Below are positions 35,546 through 44,611 of a stretch of 64,000 nt of DNA, one piece after another. The DNA is from an uncultured Clostridia bacterium (lineage in GTDB: Bacteria; Bacillota; Clostridia; Oscillospirales; Acutalibacteraceae), in NCBI GenBank assembly GCA_947627135.1, contig CANQUV010000001.1, positions 113,974 to 177,973 on the forward strand. Reading direction: 5' to 3'. Position numbers and translations under genes: made by a program. Each line of letters opens with the position of its first letter. Position 1 is the first letter of the stretch. A model generated the notes under the pieces. It was not told the DNA's origin and ran no database searches. It saw nothing but the letters and a program-made list of their open reading frames with translations.

Positions 35546-36064
35546 ATGAAATTAGATTATGAGTTTTTTCACCGTGATGTTAAAGAGGTAGCAAAAGACC
35601 TTGTGGGAAAAGTTATTTTTTGCAAAAATCAGAAGGGTGAAATTAAAAAATTAAGAATAACTGAAACTGAAGCCTACTGCGGTGTTCAGGATACCGCCTG
35701 CCATGCTCATAAAGGAAAAACAAAACGCAACGAAGTTCTGTATATGAAAGCCGGCACTGTATATGTTTACTTATGTTACGGAATTCACTGGCTTTTAAAT
35801 ATTATCACGGGTGAAGTTAATGAACCTCAGGGAGTTTTAATAAGAGCCTGTGGCGATGGAGCAAACGGTCCGGGAAAGCTTACAAAAGCTTTAGGAATAA
35901 ATAAAAATTTTAATAAACTATGCGTTTATAAAAGCAATATCATTTGGATTGAAGACGATGGATATAAATGCAGAATAGAAAAGGCAAAACGAGTTGGAAT
36001 TTCTTATGCAAGCCTTAAAGACCAAAACAGACTTTTAAGATACATCGACAAAAATACTTTATAA
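35546..36064 (+). CDS. 3-methyladenine (alkyladenine) DNA glycosylase, MPG/AAG type
   Basis: 172 residues of the eukaryote-type AAG fold: DLVGKVIFC, ITETEAYCGVQDTACHAHKGKT with the catalytic Glu, AGTVYVYLCYGIHWLLNI and the GPGKLTKALGI signature. It excises alkylated bases, starting base-excision repair; the AP sites it makes are substrates for nfo at 3487. ATG 35546 is preferred (GAAGG 9 nt upstream) over a TTG at 35537 that touches the Shine-Dalgarno. The next gene follows after 25 nt. Confidence 0.93.
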   Translation: MKLDYEFFHRDVKEVAKDLVGKVIFCKNQKGEIKKLRITETEAYCGVQDTACHAHKGKTKRNEVLYMKAGTVYVYLCYGIHWLLNIITGEVNEPQGVLIRACGDGANGPGKLTKALGINKNFNKLCVYKSNIIWIEDDGYKCRIEKAKRVGISYASLKDQNRLLRYIDKNTL

Positions 36065-36089
36065 TGAATTTAAAAAGTGAGGTTAAATA

Positions 36090-37682
36090 ATGGCAAATCC
36101 CTCTAATAAAATTGATTCTAAATACGGTGTAAAAAATGCAATTGTAAACTATTATCTACTTTTAATGTTTACTGTCTTTCCCCTTGCATTTTCCCGTCAA
36201 TATCAAAATATAAGAACTGACAAATATATTCTATTTTTGTCATTAACAGTTATAGTTGCAATTGTAGAGTTTTTTATGATATTGGCTGACGCTAATTCCA
36301 GAAATAAAAGCAAAGCAAATAATCTAAAATGGTATCAAACATTAAACTTTACCGATTGGTCTATGCTTGCATTATTAATTGTTAATTCAATATCTACCGT
36401 TTTTTCAACTTATCCATCAGACGCTTTTTTTGGTACGCAAGGAAGAAATAACGGCCTGTTGCTAATGATAGCCTATGTTGCAATATACTTTATAATTACA
36501 AGACAATATCAATTTTATGAATATGTTTTCGGCGGACTTGCTGTTGGTGCCGGACTTGTATTTTTACTTGCTGTTATAAATTATTTTTACATAGATCCGC
36601 TGGGAATGTTTGTAGGTTATGATCAGCAAGTTGTAGTTGATTTTACATCTACAATAGGAAATAAAAACCTTATGGCAAGTTTTGTTTGTGTTTGTTTGCC
36701 TGTAATTATGATGCTGTTTATAAATACATCAAATAAAACACTTAAATGGATCTATTTTGTTTCAATGGTAATTGGATTTTCTTCGTTGCTTGTAGCAGAC
36801 AGTGACAGCGGATTTTTAGGATTTTTTGTATTTCTTATCATATTACTCATTTATTATATAAGAAAACCTAAAATGCTTTCATTGTATTTCTTTTCCTTAT
36901 TTTCAATGCTTGCAGGTGCAAAAGTTTTAAGGTTGTTTTCTCTTATTATGAATGACCACTCAAAAGGACTTTCTGAAATTCCAAATCTTTTTGTTTATGA
37001 TAACGGAATTTCATATATTTTTATTATCTTCACTTTATTACTTTCTGTTTTATTTTATTTTATTGCAAAAAGAAATCCTGATTTAATTTTCCCAAAAGCT
37101 GTTTTTATTACTGCTTTAAGTATAATAATTTTATCAATATCAATAGTTATTTATTTATTAATAAAATACACATTTATTGATACAACTTCAAACCTAAATG
37201 AATTTATGTCTTATTTCAGATTTAATGAAAGTTGGGGAACTCACAGAGGATTTATGTGGATAAAATCTGTTGAGATATTTTCAAACTTTAATCTTAAAGA
37301 TATACTGTTTGGATGCGGCCCCGATACTTATTATTCTGCCTTTACTCCCTACTTTTCAGAATTATTAAGTTTATTTGGAGACCAAACAACTAACTGTGCT
37401 CATAACGAATACCTAAACTATCTTATAACTACCGGTATTTTAGGATTAGCAGCCTATTTATGCGTTATTATAAGCTTTATTGTCAGAACCTTTAAAGCAT
37501 CAAAAATAAACCCTCTGGCAATAATATGCTGTGCAGGAGTTATATGCTATTCTATTCAAGCAATAGTAAATATTGCTCAACCAATTACAACTCCCCTTTT
37601 TATACTGCTGATATGCATAGGCGAAGCAGTTTGCAGACAGGTAAAAAAAGATAATAAAAATACTTTTAATCAAACAGATTAA
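36090..37682 (+). CDS. O-antigen ligase / polymerase-like membrane protein
   Basis: 530-residue protein with about 12 membrane helices and one long external loop (about 365-430) containing RFNESWGTHRGFMW, LFGCGPDTYY and NCAHNEYLNYLITTG. This loop with a conserved His and HNEYL motif is the Wzy_C/WaaL pattern of O-antigen ligases and polysaccharide polymerases. The product in a Gram-positive cell would be a capsule or wall glycan polymer or glycoprotein, which cannot be told from sequence. It follows the glycosylase gene and ends in its own terminator. Confidence 0.85.
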   Translation: MANPSNKIDSKYGVKNAIVNYYLLLMFTVFPLAFSRQYQNIRTDKYILFLSLTVIVAIVEFFMILADANSRNKSKANNLKWYQTLNFTDWSMLALLIVNSISTVFSTYPSDAFFGTQGRNNGLLLMIAYVAIYFIITRQYQFYEYVFGGLAVGAGLVFLLAVINYFYIDPLGMFVGYDQQVVVDFTSTIGNKNLMASFVCVCLPVIMMLFINTSNKTLKWIYFVSMVIGFSSLLVADSDSGFLGFFVFLIILLIYYIRKPKMLSLYFFSLFSMLAGAKVLRLFSLIMNDHSKGLSEIPNLFVYDNGISYIFIIFTLLLSVLFYFIAKRNPDLIFPKAVFITALSIIILSISIVIYLLIKYTFIDTTSNLNEFMSYFRFNESWGTHRGFMWIKSVEIFSNFNLKDILFGCGPDTYYSAFTPYFSELLSLFGDQTTNCAHNEYLNYLITTGILGLAAYLCVIISFIVRTFKASKINPLAIICCAGVICYSIQAIVNIAQPITTPLFILLICIGEAVCRQVKKDNKNTFNQTD

Positions 37683-37750
37683 ATTACTGAAAATACAAAT
37701 TATTTTGATATATTTTTTAAAGTCCATACAATAATACAAATTACAAATAG

Positions 37751-37781
37751 AAAAGAGCAACAGATATACTGTTGCTCTTTT
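37751..37781 (+). terminator. Terminator after the O-antigen-ligase-like gene
   Basis: Perfect 13-bp stem AAAAGAGCAACAG / CTGTTGCTCTTTT with a 5-nt loop, then CTTTAAG. It lies between convergent genes. Confidence 0.88.
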
Positions 37782-37828
37782 CTTTAAGGGGAGTTTTTAT
37801 AAGTGAAGTGTGTAGTTATCAAAATAAA

Positions 37829-39565
37829 TTACCAGTTAAAGTAGTCCCAAATAGAACCGCCTCCGTTATCAGGCAACTGGTTGTTGGCGTTGTTATCATT
37901 AGTTAATGAATTTTGAGCAGGATTGTATTCTTCTAAAGTTAATGAAAGTTCTCCTGAACGTGTACCTCTTGTTACTGAAAATTTAACCGTATCTCCTACA
38001 TTGAGGTTTTCAATAATGCCATTTACATCGGAAACAGACTTTACTTCCGTTCCGTTTACTTTTGTTATAAGGTCTCCCTTTTGAAATCCTGCCTTATCTG
38101 CACTTGAACCTGATGATACACTATTTACATATACGCCTGGCTGGTATGCTGTTGAAGATTGTACATTACTTAAAGTCATTCCCAGGTCTACTCTGCCTTT
38201 TACATATCCGTATTCTTTTAAATCGTTCAATATATCTAAAACATTATTAATAGGTATTGCAAATCCAAGACCTTCAACTTCTGTGCTTGAACTTGATGCC
38301 TTTGCGCAAACAATTCCAATCAATTCTCCGCTAGAATTAAACAGTCCGCCTCCAGAATTTCCGGGATTAATAGCTGCATCTGTTTGAAGGAGTCTCATTG
38401 TTTCATTATCTACCGTTACATCTCTGTCAAGAGCACTGACTATACCATCCGTTACAGTTCCGCCCAGCTGGCCCAAAGGGTTGCCTATGGCAACTGCATA
38501 ATCTCCTACCTGAATCGTACTGGAATCTCCGAATGTTGCAGGTGTCAGCTCTTTTGCATTAATTTTCAACAAAGCAACATCTAACTTTGCGTCTGCTCCG
38601 ATTATTTCTGCATCATATTCTGTGCTGTCTTTGGTTGTTACCTTTACTGTATTTGCACCGTCAATAACATGGTTGTTTGTAAGAATATATCCGTCATCAG
38701 AAATTATTACGCCGCTTCCTGCACCCGTCGCTACATATTGCTGGAAAAAGGAACCTGTTGTAACTGTTTCTGTTGTAATCTCTACAACACTGTTTGCAGT
38801 TTTTGCAACTATTTCTGAGGTTGAGAGTCCCCCTGTTTCATTTCTTGAAGCTGTTGCAGAACCTTGATTCTCATTATTTGAATTTGTTTTGCTTATTGTT
38901 ATACCGTTGCTGCCAAAATACTTTGCTGCAACAAATCCTCCTCCGATTCCCAATGCACCGGAAAAAATTATACTGATAATCAGAATTGCTGCCAAAGCAC
39001 CTCTCGTAACAGGTTTCTTTTCTTTTTTAGGTTTTTTCGTCTTGACCTTTTCAGCTTTTTTGTGATTTTGGTTTACTCCGTATTCCGTTGAATAAGAAGA
39101 ACTGTAATTTTGTGTTCCGTAAGAATTGAAAGAACTATTAGTATTACCGGTTCCGTAAGAATTAGAATAGGTATTGTTGTTAAAGTCCTTTGTTTGATTT
39201 GTATATGAATCGGTATTGTTATTATTTCGGGTTCCTGAATATGAATTGCCGTAATCACTGCCTTGATTATATGAATGGTAGTTGCTATAAGAATCATCAG
39301 AAGGGATTTGCGAACCTGTAAAATGATAGGTACTGTCGTTTTCTTCTTTTTCGGATTTTACTGTTTCAGTCTGTTGATTGCTTGTTTCAAAATGCGATAC
39401 TTCGTTTTGCTGTGTATCAGAATAATTAAAAATCGTTTCTGATTTCGGCGTTTCAGTTTGATTATTGTTTACTCCGGAAAATGTGTTTGTATCTTTATTT
39501 TCAGAATTATAATAATTTTCCGCATAACCATTATCCAAATTGTTATTTTCATAATTTTCAGACAT
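37829..39565 (-). CDS. HtrA/DegP-like membrane-anchored serine protease with PDZ domain
   Basis: 578 residues. A long Asn/Ser/Tyr/Thr-rich cytoplasmic segment (1-165), a Lys-rich patch and one membrane helix (about 188-215), then a trypsin-like protease with H299 (TNNHV), D329 (AKLDVALL) and S404 (NPGNSGGGL), and one PDZ domain (about 470-565). It degrades misfolded proteins at the outer membrane face. The N-terminal segment is much longer than in Bacillus HtrA and is low complexity. It is divergent from the nitroreductase genes. Confidence 0.94.
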   Translation of the reverse strand: MSENYENNNLDNGYAENYYNSENKDTNTFSGVNNNQTETPKSETIFNYSDTQQNEVSHFETSNQQTETVKSEKEENDSTYHFTGSQIPSDDSYSNYHSYNQGSDYGNSYSGTRNNNNTDSYTNQTKDFNNNTYSNSYGTGNTNSSFNSYGTQNYSSSYSTEYGVNQNHKKAEKVKTKKPKKEKKPVTRGALAAILIISIIFSGALGIGGGFVAAKYFGSNGITISKTNSNNENQGSATASRNETGGLSTSEIVAKTANSVVEITTETVTTGSFFQQYVATGAGSGVIISDDGYILTNNHVIDGANTVKVTTKDSTEYDAEIIGADAKLDVALLKINAKELTPATFGDSSTIQVGDYAVAIGNPLGQLGGTVTDGIVSALDRDVTVDNETMRLLQTDAAINPGNSGGGLFNSSGELIGIVCAKASSSSTEVEGLGFAIPINNVLDILNDLKEYGYVKGRVDLGMTLSNVQSSTAYQPGVYVNSVSSGSSADKAGFQKGDLITKVNGTEVKSVSDVNGIIENLNVGDTVKFSVTRGTRSGELSLTLEEYNPAQNSLTNDNNANNQLPDNGGGSIWDYFNW

Positions 39566-39831
39566 TGTATTTGCCTCCCATAAAAATTATTTTTAATTTG
39601 TTGTATTTATAATAATTTTGTAAAGTGAAAACTATATGAAACCACATTGAAATAAAACTGAATTAAACATTTAATTTTTGTGACAAAGTAATCACATATA
39701 AATCTATTATTATTTTTCTAAAAATTAAATATATTTATTTAAAATCATATATAACAATATTTAACTTTCCTATTGTGTATCCATCTGTTTTTGTGTTATA
39801 TTATTAATATTAAAAAACTTCGGAGGATATT

Positions 39832-40374
39832 ATGGAATTTGATAAAGTAATTGAAACAAGAAGAAGCATAAGAAATTATGATAAAACAAAAACTGTAAAT
39901 AAGGAAACATTGGAAAAGCTTATTTATGCTGCTATTCAGGCTCCTTCATGGAAGAACTCCCAGACTGCACGTTATTACTGTGTTTCTTCAAAGGAAATGA
40001 CCGAAAAATTTAGAAATAAATGTTTGCCTGAATTTAATGCTAAAAGATGTGAAGGAGTTTCCGCATTTATTGTTACCAGTTTTGTAAAAAACATTTCGGG
40101 TTTTAACACGGAAACAGGCGAAAAAACAAATGAACTTGGCAACGGCTGGGGCATCTATGATCTTGGACTGCATAATGAAAATTTATTGCTTAAAGCAGCA
40201 GATTTAGGTATTGCTACTTTAGTAATGGGTATCAGAAATACAGAAAAAATAAGAGAAATGTTAAATATTTCAGAAAATGAATGTATAGTTTCTGTAATTG
40301 CAGTAGGATATTCTGAAAAAAGGACCGTTAAACCAAAAAGAAAACAGGTTGAAGATATTGCAAAGTTTTTCTGA
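39832..40374 (+). CDS. Nitroreductase family protein (first of tandem pair)
   Basis: 180-residue FMN-binding nitroreductase: ETRRSIRNYD at the N-terminus, APSWKNSQTARY, GLHNENLLLKAADLGIATLVMGIR and SVIAVGYSEK. Family members reduce nitro compounds, quinones or flavins with NAD(P)H; the substrate is unknown. The start follows CGGAGG. A paralogue follows after 15 nt in the same operon. Confidence 0.9.
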   Translation: MEFDKVIETRRSIRNYDKTKTVNKETLEKLIYAAIQAPSWKNSQTARYYCVSSKEMTEKFRNKCLPEFNAKRCEGVSAFIVTSFVKNISGFNTETGEKTNELGNGWGIYDLGLHNENLLLKAADLGIATLVMGIRNTEKIREMLNISENECIVSVIAVGYSEKRTVKPKRKQVEDIAKFF

Positions 40375-40389
40375 TAACAGGAGTTTATT

Positions 40390-40914
40390 ATGGATTTACT
40401 TAAAACAATGGAAAACAGAAGAAGTATAAGAAAATATACAGGCGAAGAAATTCCCGAAGAAAAAATTAATATAGTTCTTAAAGCAGGACTTCTTTCTGCA
40501 TCAAGCAGAGGAAAAAAGCCTTGGGAATTTATAGTTGTTAGAAATAAAAATACGCTTTTAAAATTATCAAAATGCAGGGTTGACTCTGCGAAAATGCTTG
40601 TTGGTGCGGACTGTGCAATAGTTGTGATTGCAAACACTGATTTAACTGATGTTTGGATTGAGGACTGTTCCATTGTAATGGCTAATATGCATCTTATGGC
40701 AGATAGTTTAGGAATAGGTAGCTGTTGGATTCAGGGTAGATTAAGAAATGCTGAAAACGGAGAATCTACTGAAAGATATTTAAGAAGCATACTGCATTTT
40801 CCGGAAAACTATAAGCTTGAAGCCCTTTTGTCTTTAGGAATGATAAATAACCGACCCGCCCCGCACAATTCAGATGAAATCCCCTTTGAAAAAATCCATA
40901 AAGAAATTTTTTAA
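40390..40914 (+). CDS. Nitroreductase family protein (second of tandem pair)
   Basis: 174 residues: MENRRSIRKYTGEEIPEEKI, ASSRGKKPWEFIVV, ADSLGIGSCWIQGRLRN and EALLSLGMINNRPAP. It is a diverged paralogue of the gene before it. The AHR-like C-terminal residues differ between the two, so they may have different electron acceptors. It is followed by a terminator. Confidence 0.9.
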   Translation: MDLLKTMENRRSIRKYTGEEIPEEKINIVLKAGLLSASSRGKKPWEFIVVRNKNTLLKLSKCRVDSAKMLVGADCAIVVIANTDLTDVWIEDCSIVMANMHLMADSLGIGSCWIQGRLRNAENGESTERYLRSILHFPENYKLEALLSLGMINNRPAPHNSDEIPFEKIHKEIF

Positions 40915-40934
40915 AATATAACATAAACTACAAA

Positions 40935-40970
40935 AAAGCCGCTAGGAAATTTATAATTTCCTGCGGCTTT
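40935..40970 (+). terminator. Terminator of the nitroreductase pair
   Basis: Near-perfect stem AAAGCCGC-T-AGGAAATT / ATTTCCT-G-CGGCTTT with one mismatch. It also lies close to the convergent DUF2798-like gene and may serve both. Confidence 0.8.
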
Positions 40971-40987
40971 AGTTATTCAGTATTCAT

Positions 40988-41626
40988 TTATGCAGTAGCT
41001 GCTGTTTCTTCCTCAATATCTTCAACCAAAATTTCTTCTAAAGCTTCTTCCGTTTTATTTTCAGCATGATATTTTTCTCTGTTTGCTATATCTTTTCTAA
41101 ATAAAAGTTTAAAAATTTTTCTAATTAACGGCTGTATAAAAAACAGCTGTGTAAAAAATGCAAACGGGAAGTTAAAACAAACCATCTTTATCCAATTTGC
41201 CAGTAAACTTAAAATATTAAATCCTTCATAATAAGGGTAATATAAAAAAGCGGCTAAAAAACTCATAGCCGGACACATTAATCCAACAGTTGCACATATT
41301 ATAGCTGTTTCAAATAGAACCGGATGCGTTTCTTTAGGATCAAACACTTTTTGTACAAGTTTAAAAGAACATGGACTTCCCATTATAAGTTCAAGTAAAT
41401 AAGCTAAACAGAACTCAAATAGTACAACCGCCCAAATAGGGAAAAAACCACCTAACATATATACTCCTCCCTGTTTGTCAATTGCACCTAAAACACTGTT
41501 TGTTCCATTTACTGTCATCAAGGTACTACCGTTTACAACATACAAACTGTAAAACACATAAGCATGAACAGTAACAACAACTGTCATAAACGCAAATACC
41601 ATTCTCTGAAATTGATTTCTTGGCAT
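40988..41626 (-). CDS. DUF2798-like membrane protein
   Basis: 212 residues with about four membrane helices in two related halves (N-terminal FQRMVFAFMTVVVTVHAYVFYSL; second half ATVGLMCPAMSFLAAFLYY with PLIRKIFKLLF) and a Glu-rich cytoplasmic tail (ETEEALEEILVEDIEEE-like). The two-helix repeat with PxxxF..R.vF fits DUF2798, which has no known function. The Shine-Dalgarno is AAAGGAG. A structured leader precedes it (41651-41732). Confidence 0.65.
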   Translation of the reverse strand: MPRNQFQRMVFAFMTVVVTVHAYVFYSLYVVNGSTLMTVNGTNSVLGAIDKQGGVYMLGGFFPIWAVVLFEFCLAYLLELIMGSPCSFKLVQKVFDPKETHPVLFETAIICATVGLMCPAMSFLAAFLYYPYYEGFNILSLLANWIKMVCFNFPFAFFTQLFFIQPLIRKIFKLLFRKDIANREKYHAENKTEEALEEILVEDIEEETAATA

Positions 41627-41650
41627 AAAAATTCTCCTTTAAACACAAAA

Positions 41651-41732
41651 ACACAAGTATCCTCTATTATTAGTAAATCTGCAAATACATAGGTACCGTA
41701 ATCAGATTTACATGCAAAAGCAATACTTGTGT
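41651..41732 (-). ncRNA. Putative structured leader RNA (riboswitch-like or attenuator)
   Basis: Two nested perfect helices: outer ACACAAGTAT (41651-41660) with ATACTTGTGT (41723-41732), and inner GTAAATCTG (41673-41681) with CAGATTTAC (41703-41711). Internal loops are 11-12 nt, and the 21-nt apical loop contains GGTACC. On the minus strand the outer helix runs into TTTTTGTGTTT, then AAAGGAG and the DUF2798-like gene. This looks like an mRNA leader that can form a terminator. I cannot match it to a known riboswitch class. Confidence 0.5.
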
Positions 41733-41901
41733 CGTTTATGTTTTGATAAATATTTTATTTTTGACTTATATATTATAACATAAAACTTTTTAAATTTCAA
41801 ATAATTTCTTATTTGTAAAATATCTGGAAAAAATTTTTCTTATAATTTCTTAATGTATTTTTATTATTACACTGCAAATAATGAAATCGGAGGCGATTCG
41901 A

Positions 41902-42114
41902 TTGCAGTATAATAATTTACAGGATTTAATATGTAACAGCAGCAGTACAAGACGATACTTTTTATCTTTGTCAGTTCCAATGCAGATGGAATTGCATAAT
42001 CATAACGAATATATTCACTCTGCACAACAACTTCACAGAAAAGTAGATTTAATAGAAAAACAGCATTATTACACTAAAAACAGCAATTATTACTTTAACA
42101 AAAACAATAATTAA
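41902..42114 (+). CDS. Small conserved-looking protein with TTG start (70 aa)
   Basis: TTG 41902 lies 8 nt after GGAGG (41889-41893); an in-frame ATG at 41881 is upstream of that Shine-Dalgarno and has none. The product contains STRRYFLSLSVPMQMELH and HNEYIHSAQQLHRKVDLIE, a pattern I associate with short uncharacterised clostridial proteins, then an Asn/Tyr/Lys tail. No membrane segment. Function unknown. Confidence 0.6.
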   Translation: MQYNNLQDLICNSSSTRRYFLSLSVPMQMELHNHNEYIHSAQQLHRKVDLIEKQHYYTKNSNYYFNKNNN

Positions 42115-42152
42115 AATTTGCTGCTAAATACTAATATTTTTTAATATTTCTT

Positions 42153-42989
42153 TTAATATTTCTCTAAAAATGAATGTTTAACTCCGTTCGTTTTATATCC
42201 TACCATTGTATCAAGACAAACAGAATGAATACTGTTAAATATGCTTTTTTCTATATTTGGGTTATCACGCTTTAATCTTTTTATAAGTGATTTTATTTCC
42301 TGCCGCTTTGAATCTCCTATTCCTTCTTTACTATTTGCAAAGTTTTCTGTAAATCGGCAGGCACACTCTATAAAATCAAGGTCATTATATCTTTTCCACG
42401 CAAGAATTGAATCTTCATGTATGCAATACATAGGACGGATAAGTTCCATTCCCTTAAAGTTTGTACTGTGAAGCTTTGGGAGCATAGACTGTATCTGTGA
42501 ACCGTAAAACATTCCTAAAAGTGTTGTTTCTATAACATCGCTGAAATGGTGACCCAATGCTATTTTATTACAGCCTAAATCTTGCGCCTTTTTATACAAA
42601 TGCCCTCTTCTCATTCTGGCACAAAGATAACAGGGTGATTTATCCGTCTTATTGGCTACTTTAAAAATATTGGTTTCAAATACGGTTATGGGTATTTTCA
42701 AAAGTTTTGCATTACTTTCAATTTTCTTCCTGTTTATTTCGTTATATCCGGGGTCCATTACAAGGTAAACAAGTTCAAAGGGAACTTCACTGTATTTATT
42801 AAGTTCCTGCAAAAGCTTTGCCATAAGCATTGAATCTTTACCGCCTGAAATACATACTGCGATTTTATCTCCTGAATTAATAAGTTGATAATTTTTTACG
42901 GCTATTATAAATGGGTTCCATATTTCTTTTCTGTATTTTTTAATAATGCTTCTCTCAACAATTTCATGTTTTTCAAGCTTTCTGCCCAC
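42153..42989 (-). CDS. TtcA-like PP-loop ATPase (tRNA thiolation type)
   Basis: 278 residues with the PP-loop CISGGKDSM near residue 45, a CYLCARMRRG CxxC motif, LGHHFSDVIETTLLGMFYG, and a later ECACRF Cys pair. This order is that of TtcA, which makes 2-thiocytidine in tRNA with an iron-sulfur cluster; TtcA-like proteins in Clostridia may have other targets. The start is taken as GTG 42989, 8 nt after GGGAG; an in-frame TTG at 43010 lacks a Shine-Dalgarno. Confidence 0.87.
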   Translation of the reverse strand: MGRKLEKHEIVERSIIKKYRKEIWNPFIIAVKNYQLINSGDKIAVCISGGKDSMLMAKLLQELNKYSEVPFELVYLVMDPGYNEINRKKIESNAKLLKIPITVFETNIFKVANKTDKSPCYLCARMRRGHLYKKAQDLGCNKIALGHHFSDVIETTLLGMFYGSQIQSMLPKLHSTNFKGMELIRPMYCIHEDSILAWKRYNDLDFIECACRFTENFANSKEGIGDSKRQEIKSLIKRLKRDNPNIEKSIFNSIHSVCLDTMVGYKTNGVKHSFLEKY

Positions 42990-43103
42990 TTTGTCAACTC
43001 CCTGTAACAATCGTCAAATAAATTTTTTAAAGATAAATTTATATCTTTCTGCTTTTTAATTATATATTGGCATAATTTAAAAATCAATGGATTTTAATAT
43101 TAA

Positions 43104-43137
43104 AAATCCACCGGTCTTCATGTAACCGATGGATTTT
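43104..43137 (-). terminator. Terminator of the Rnf operon
   Basis: Stem AAAATCCAcCGGT / ACCGaTGGATTTT (one mismatch), 35 nt past rnfB, followed on the minus strand by TTTAATATT. An overlapping alternative hairpin TGGATTTT / AAAAATCCA is present at 43087-43110. Confidence 0.8.
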
Positions 43138-43169
43138 TTCATTAATTTATTTTAATTTATAATAATAGA

Positions 43170-44006
43170 TTATTTTTGTTCCTTAACTCGATGAATACCG
43201 CTAAAATCAGAAATAACAATACAGCCTGTGGTACACTCTCTTGCACATACGCCGAAATCATCACATTCGGGGCATTTTGAATAGTCGATTACAGCAAGGT
43301 TATCAACAACCTTGATAGCACCTGTTGAACAAACTTTTTCGCATTTTTTACAGCCGATACAGCCGTTCTTACAAACTTTGCGTGTCATAGCACCTTTATC
43401 CTTGTTACTGCAAGTAACGAGGACTTTTTCAACATCGTCTATCAGTGAAATAAGGTGATTAGGACAAGCCTTTGTACAAAGGCCGCAGCCGACGCACAGT
43501 CTTGTATTAATATGAGCAATACCGTTTTCAATGCAGATTGCATTGTTCGGACAGACTTTCATACAGTCGCCGAGTCCCATACAGCCGTAAGAACATTCAC
43601 CCTTTGAACCGAAAATCAACTTTGCCGCAGCACAGCTTTCAATTCCGCTGTATTCAACCTTATCTTGAGTAAAGTTGCAGTCTCCTGCACATCCTACTAC
43701 GGCAACCTTTTCAATAACATCTTCAAACTCAACTCCGAGAATCTCGCTAATTTTTTGCGATACGGCATCTGCTCCGGGAATACAAAGGTTTGTTGCAGTG
43801 CCTTCTACTTCAGCAAGGGCCTTTGCGTAACCGTCACAACCGGCAAAACCGCAGGCACCGCAGTTTGCACCGGGCAGACACTCACGAATTTTAGGGATTT
43901 TTTCATTTTCTTTAACGGCCATAAATTTTGACGCTACAACAAGAACCACTGCACAGATCACACCTATAATTACAACGGGGATAACTGCAGTTAAAATTTC
44001 ATTCAT
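43170..44006 (-). CDS. rnfB: Rnf complex subunit RnfB (ferredoxin subunit)
   Basis: 278 residues: N-terminal membrane helix, the four-Cys cluster motif CLPGANCGACGFAGCDGYA, then several 4Fe-4S ferredoxin motifs (CMGLGDCMKVCP, CVGCGLCTKACP, CIGCKKCEKVC, CPECDDFGVC). It takes electrons from ferredoxin into the Rnf complex, which couples ferredoxin:NAD+ oxidoreduction to ion pumping. ATG 44006 is used (GGAGG 9 nt upstream) rather than GTG 44015. Last gene of the operon. Confidence 0.95.
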   Translation of the reverse strand: MNEILTAVIPVVIIGVICAVVLVVASKFMAVKENEKIPKIRECLPGANCGACGFAGCDGYAKALAEVEGTATNLCIPGADAVSQKISEILGVEFEDVIEKVAVVGCAGDCNFTQDKVEYSGIESCAAAKLIFGSKGECSYGCMGLGDCMKVCPNNAICIENGIAHINTRLCVGCGLCTKACPNHLISLIDDVEKVLVTCSNKDKGAMTRKVCKNGCIGCKKCEKVCSTGAIKVVDNLAVIDYSKCPECDDFGVCARECTTGCIVISDFSGIHRVKEQK

Positions 44007-44020
44007 TATCAGCACCTCCG

Positions 44021-44611
44021 TTATGCAAAAAGGTTTTCAATAACACCTGAAAAGCCCAAAAAGGAAAGCGATGTTATTGAAGCCGCTACAAGAGTAACCG
44101 GAAGTCCCTGAAAAGCCTTGGGAATATCGGCACCCTCAAGCCTTGAACGAACACCTGAAAACATTACCATAGCCAGGAAGAAGCCCAGACCGCTGCCAAA
44201 TGAATTTACCATTGATTCGGCAAATGTATAACCCTCGTCAATATTAAGAATTGTAACACCCAATACAGCACAGTTTGTTGTAATCAGAGGAAGATACACG
44301 CCCAAAGATTTATGAAGAGATGGAATATATCTTTTTAATACAATTTCCACAAGCTGCACAAGTGCAGCAATTACAAGGATAAATACAATAGTCTGCAAAT
44401 AGCCCAGATTGTTAGGGTCAAGCAGAAATGTCTGAATAGGCCATGTAACAGCCGTTGCCATAAGCATTACAAAAATTACCGCAACGCTCATTCCAGCCGC
44501 CTGATTAAGCTTTTTGGAAACTCCCAAAAACGGACAGATTCCCAAAAAACGTGATAAAACATAGTTATTGATAAATACGGCGGAAAGCATAATTATAATA
44601 AAATTTGTCAT
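44021..44611 (-). CDS. rnfA: Rnf complex membrane subunit RnfA
   Basis: 196-residue, six-helix membrane protein: VFINNYVLSRFLGICPFLGVSK, YLPLITTNCAVLGVT with the conserved intramembrane Cys, and GSGLGFFLAMVMFSG. RnfA and RnfE are homologous and pack as an antiparallel pair around an iron-sulfur centre. The start ATG 44611 follows AAAGGAGG and overlaps the rnfE stop by 4 nt (ATGA). Confidence 0.95.
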   Translation of the reverse strand: MTNFIIIMLSAVFINNYVLSRFLGICPFLGVSKKLNQAAGMSVAVIFVMLMATAVTWPIQTFLLDPNNLGYLQTIVFILVIAALVQLVEIVLKRYIPSLHKSLGVYLPLITTNCAVLGVTILNIDEGYTFAESMVNSFGSGLGFFLAMVMFSGVRSRLEGADIPKAFQGLPVTLVAASITSLSFLGFSGVIENLFA

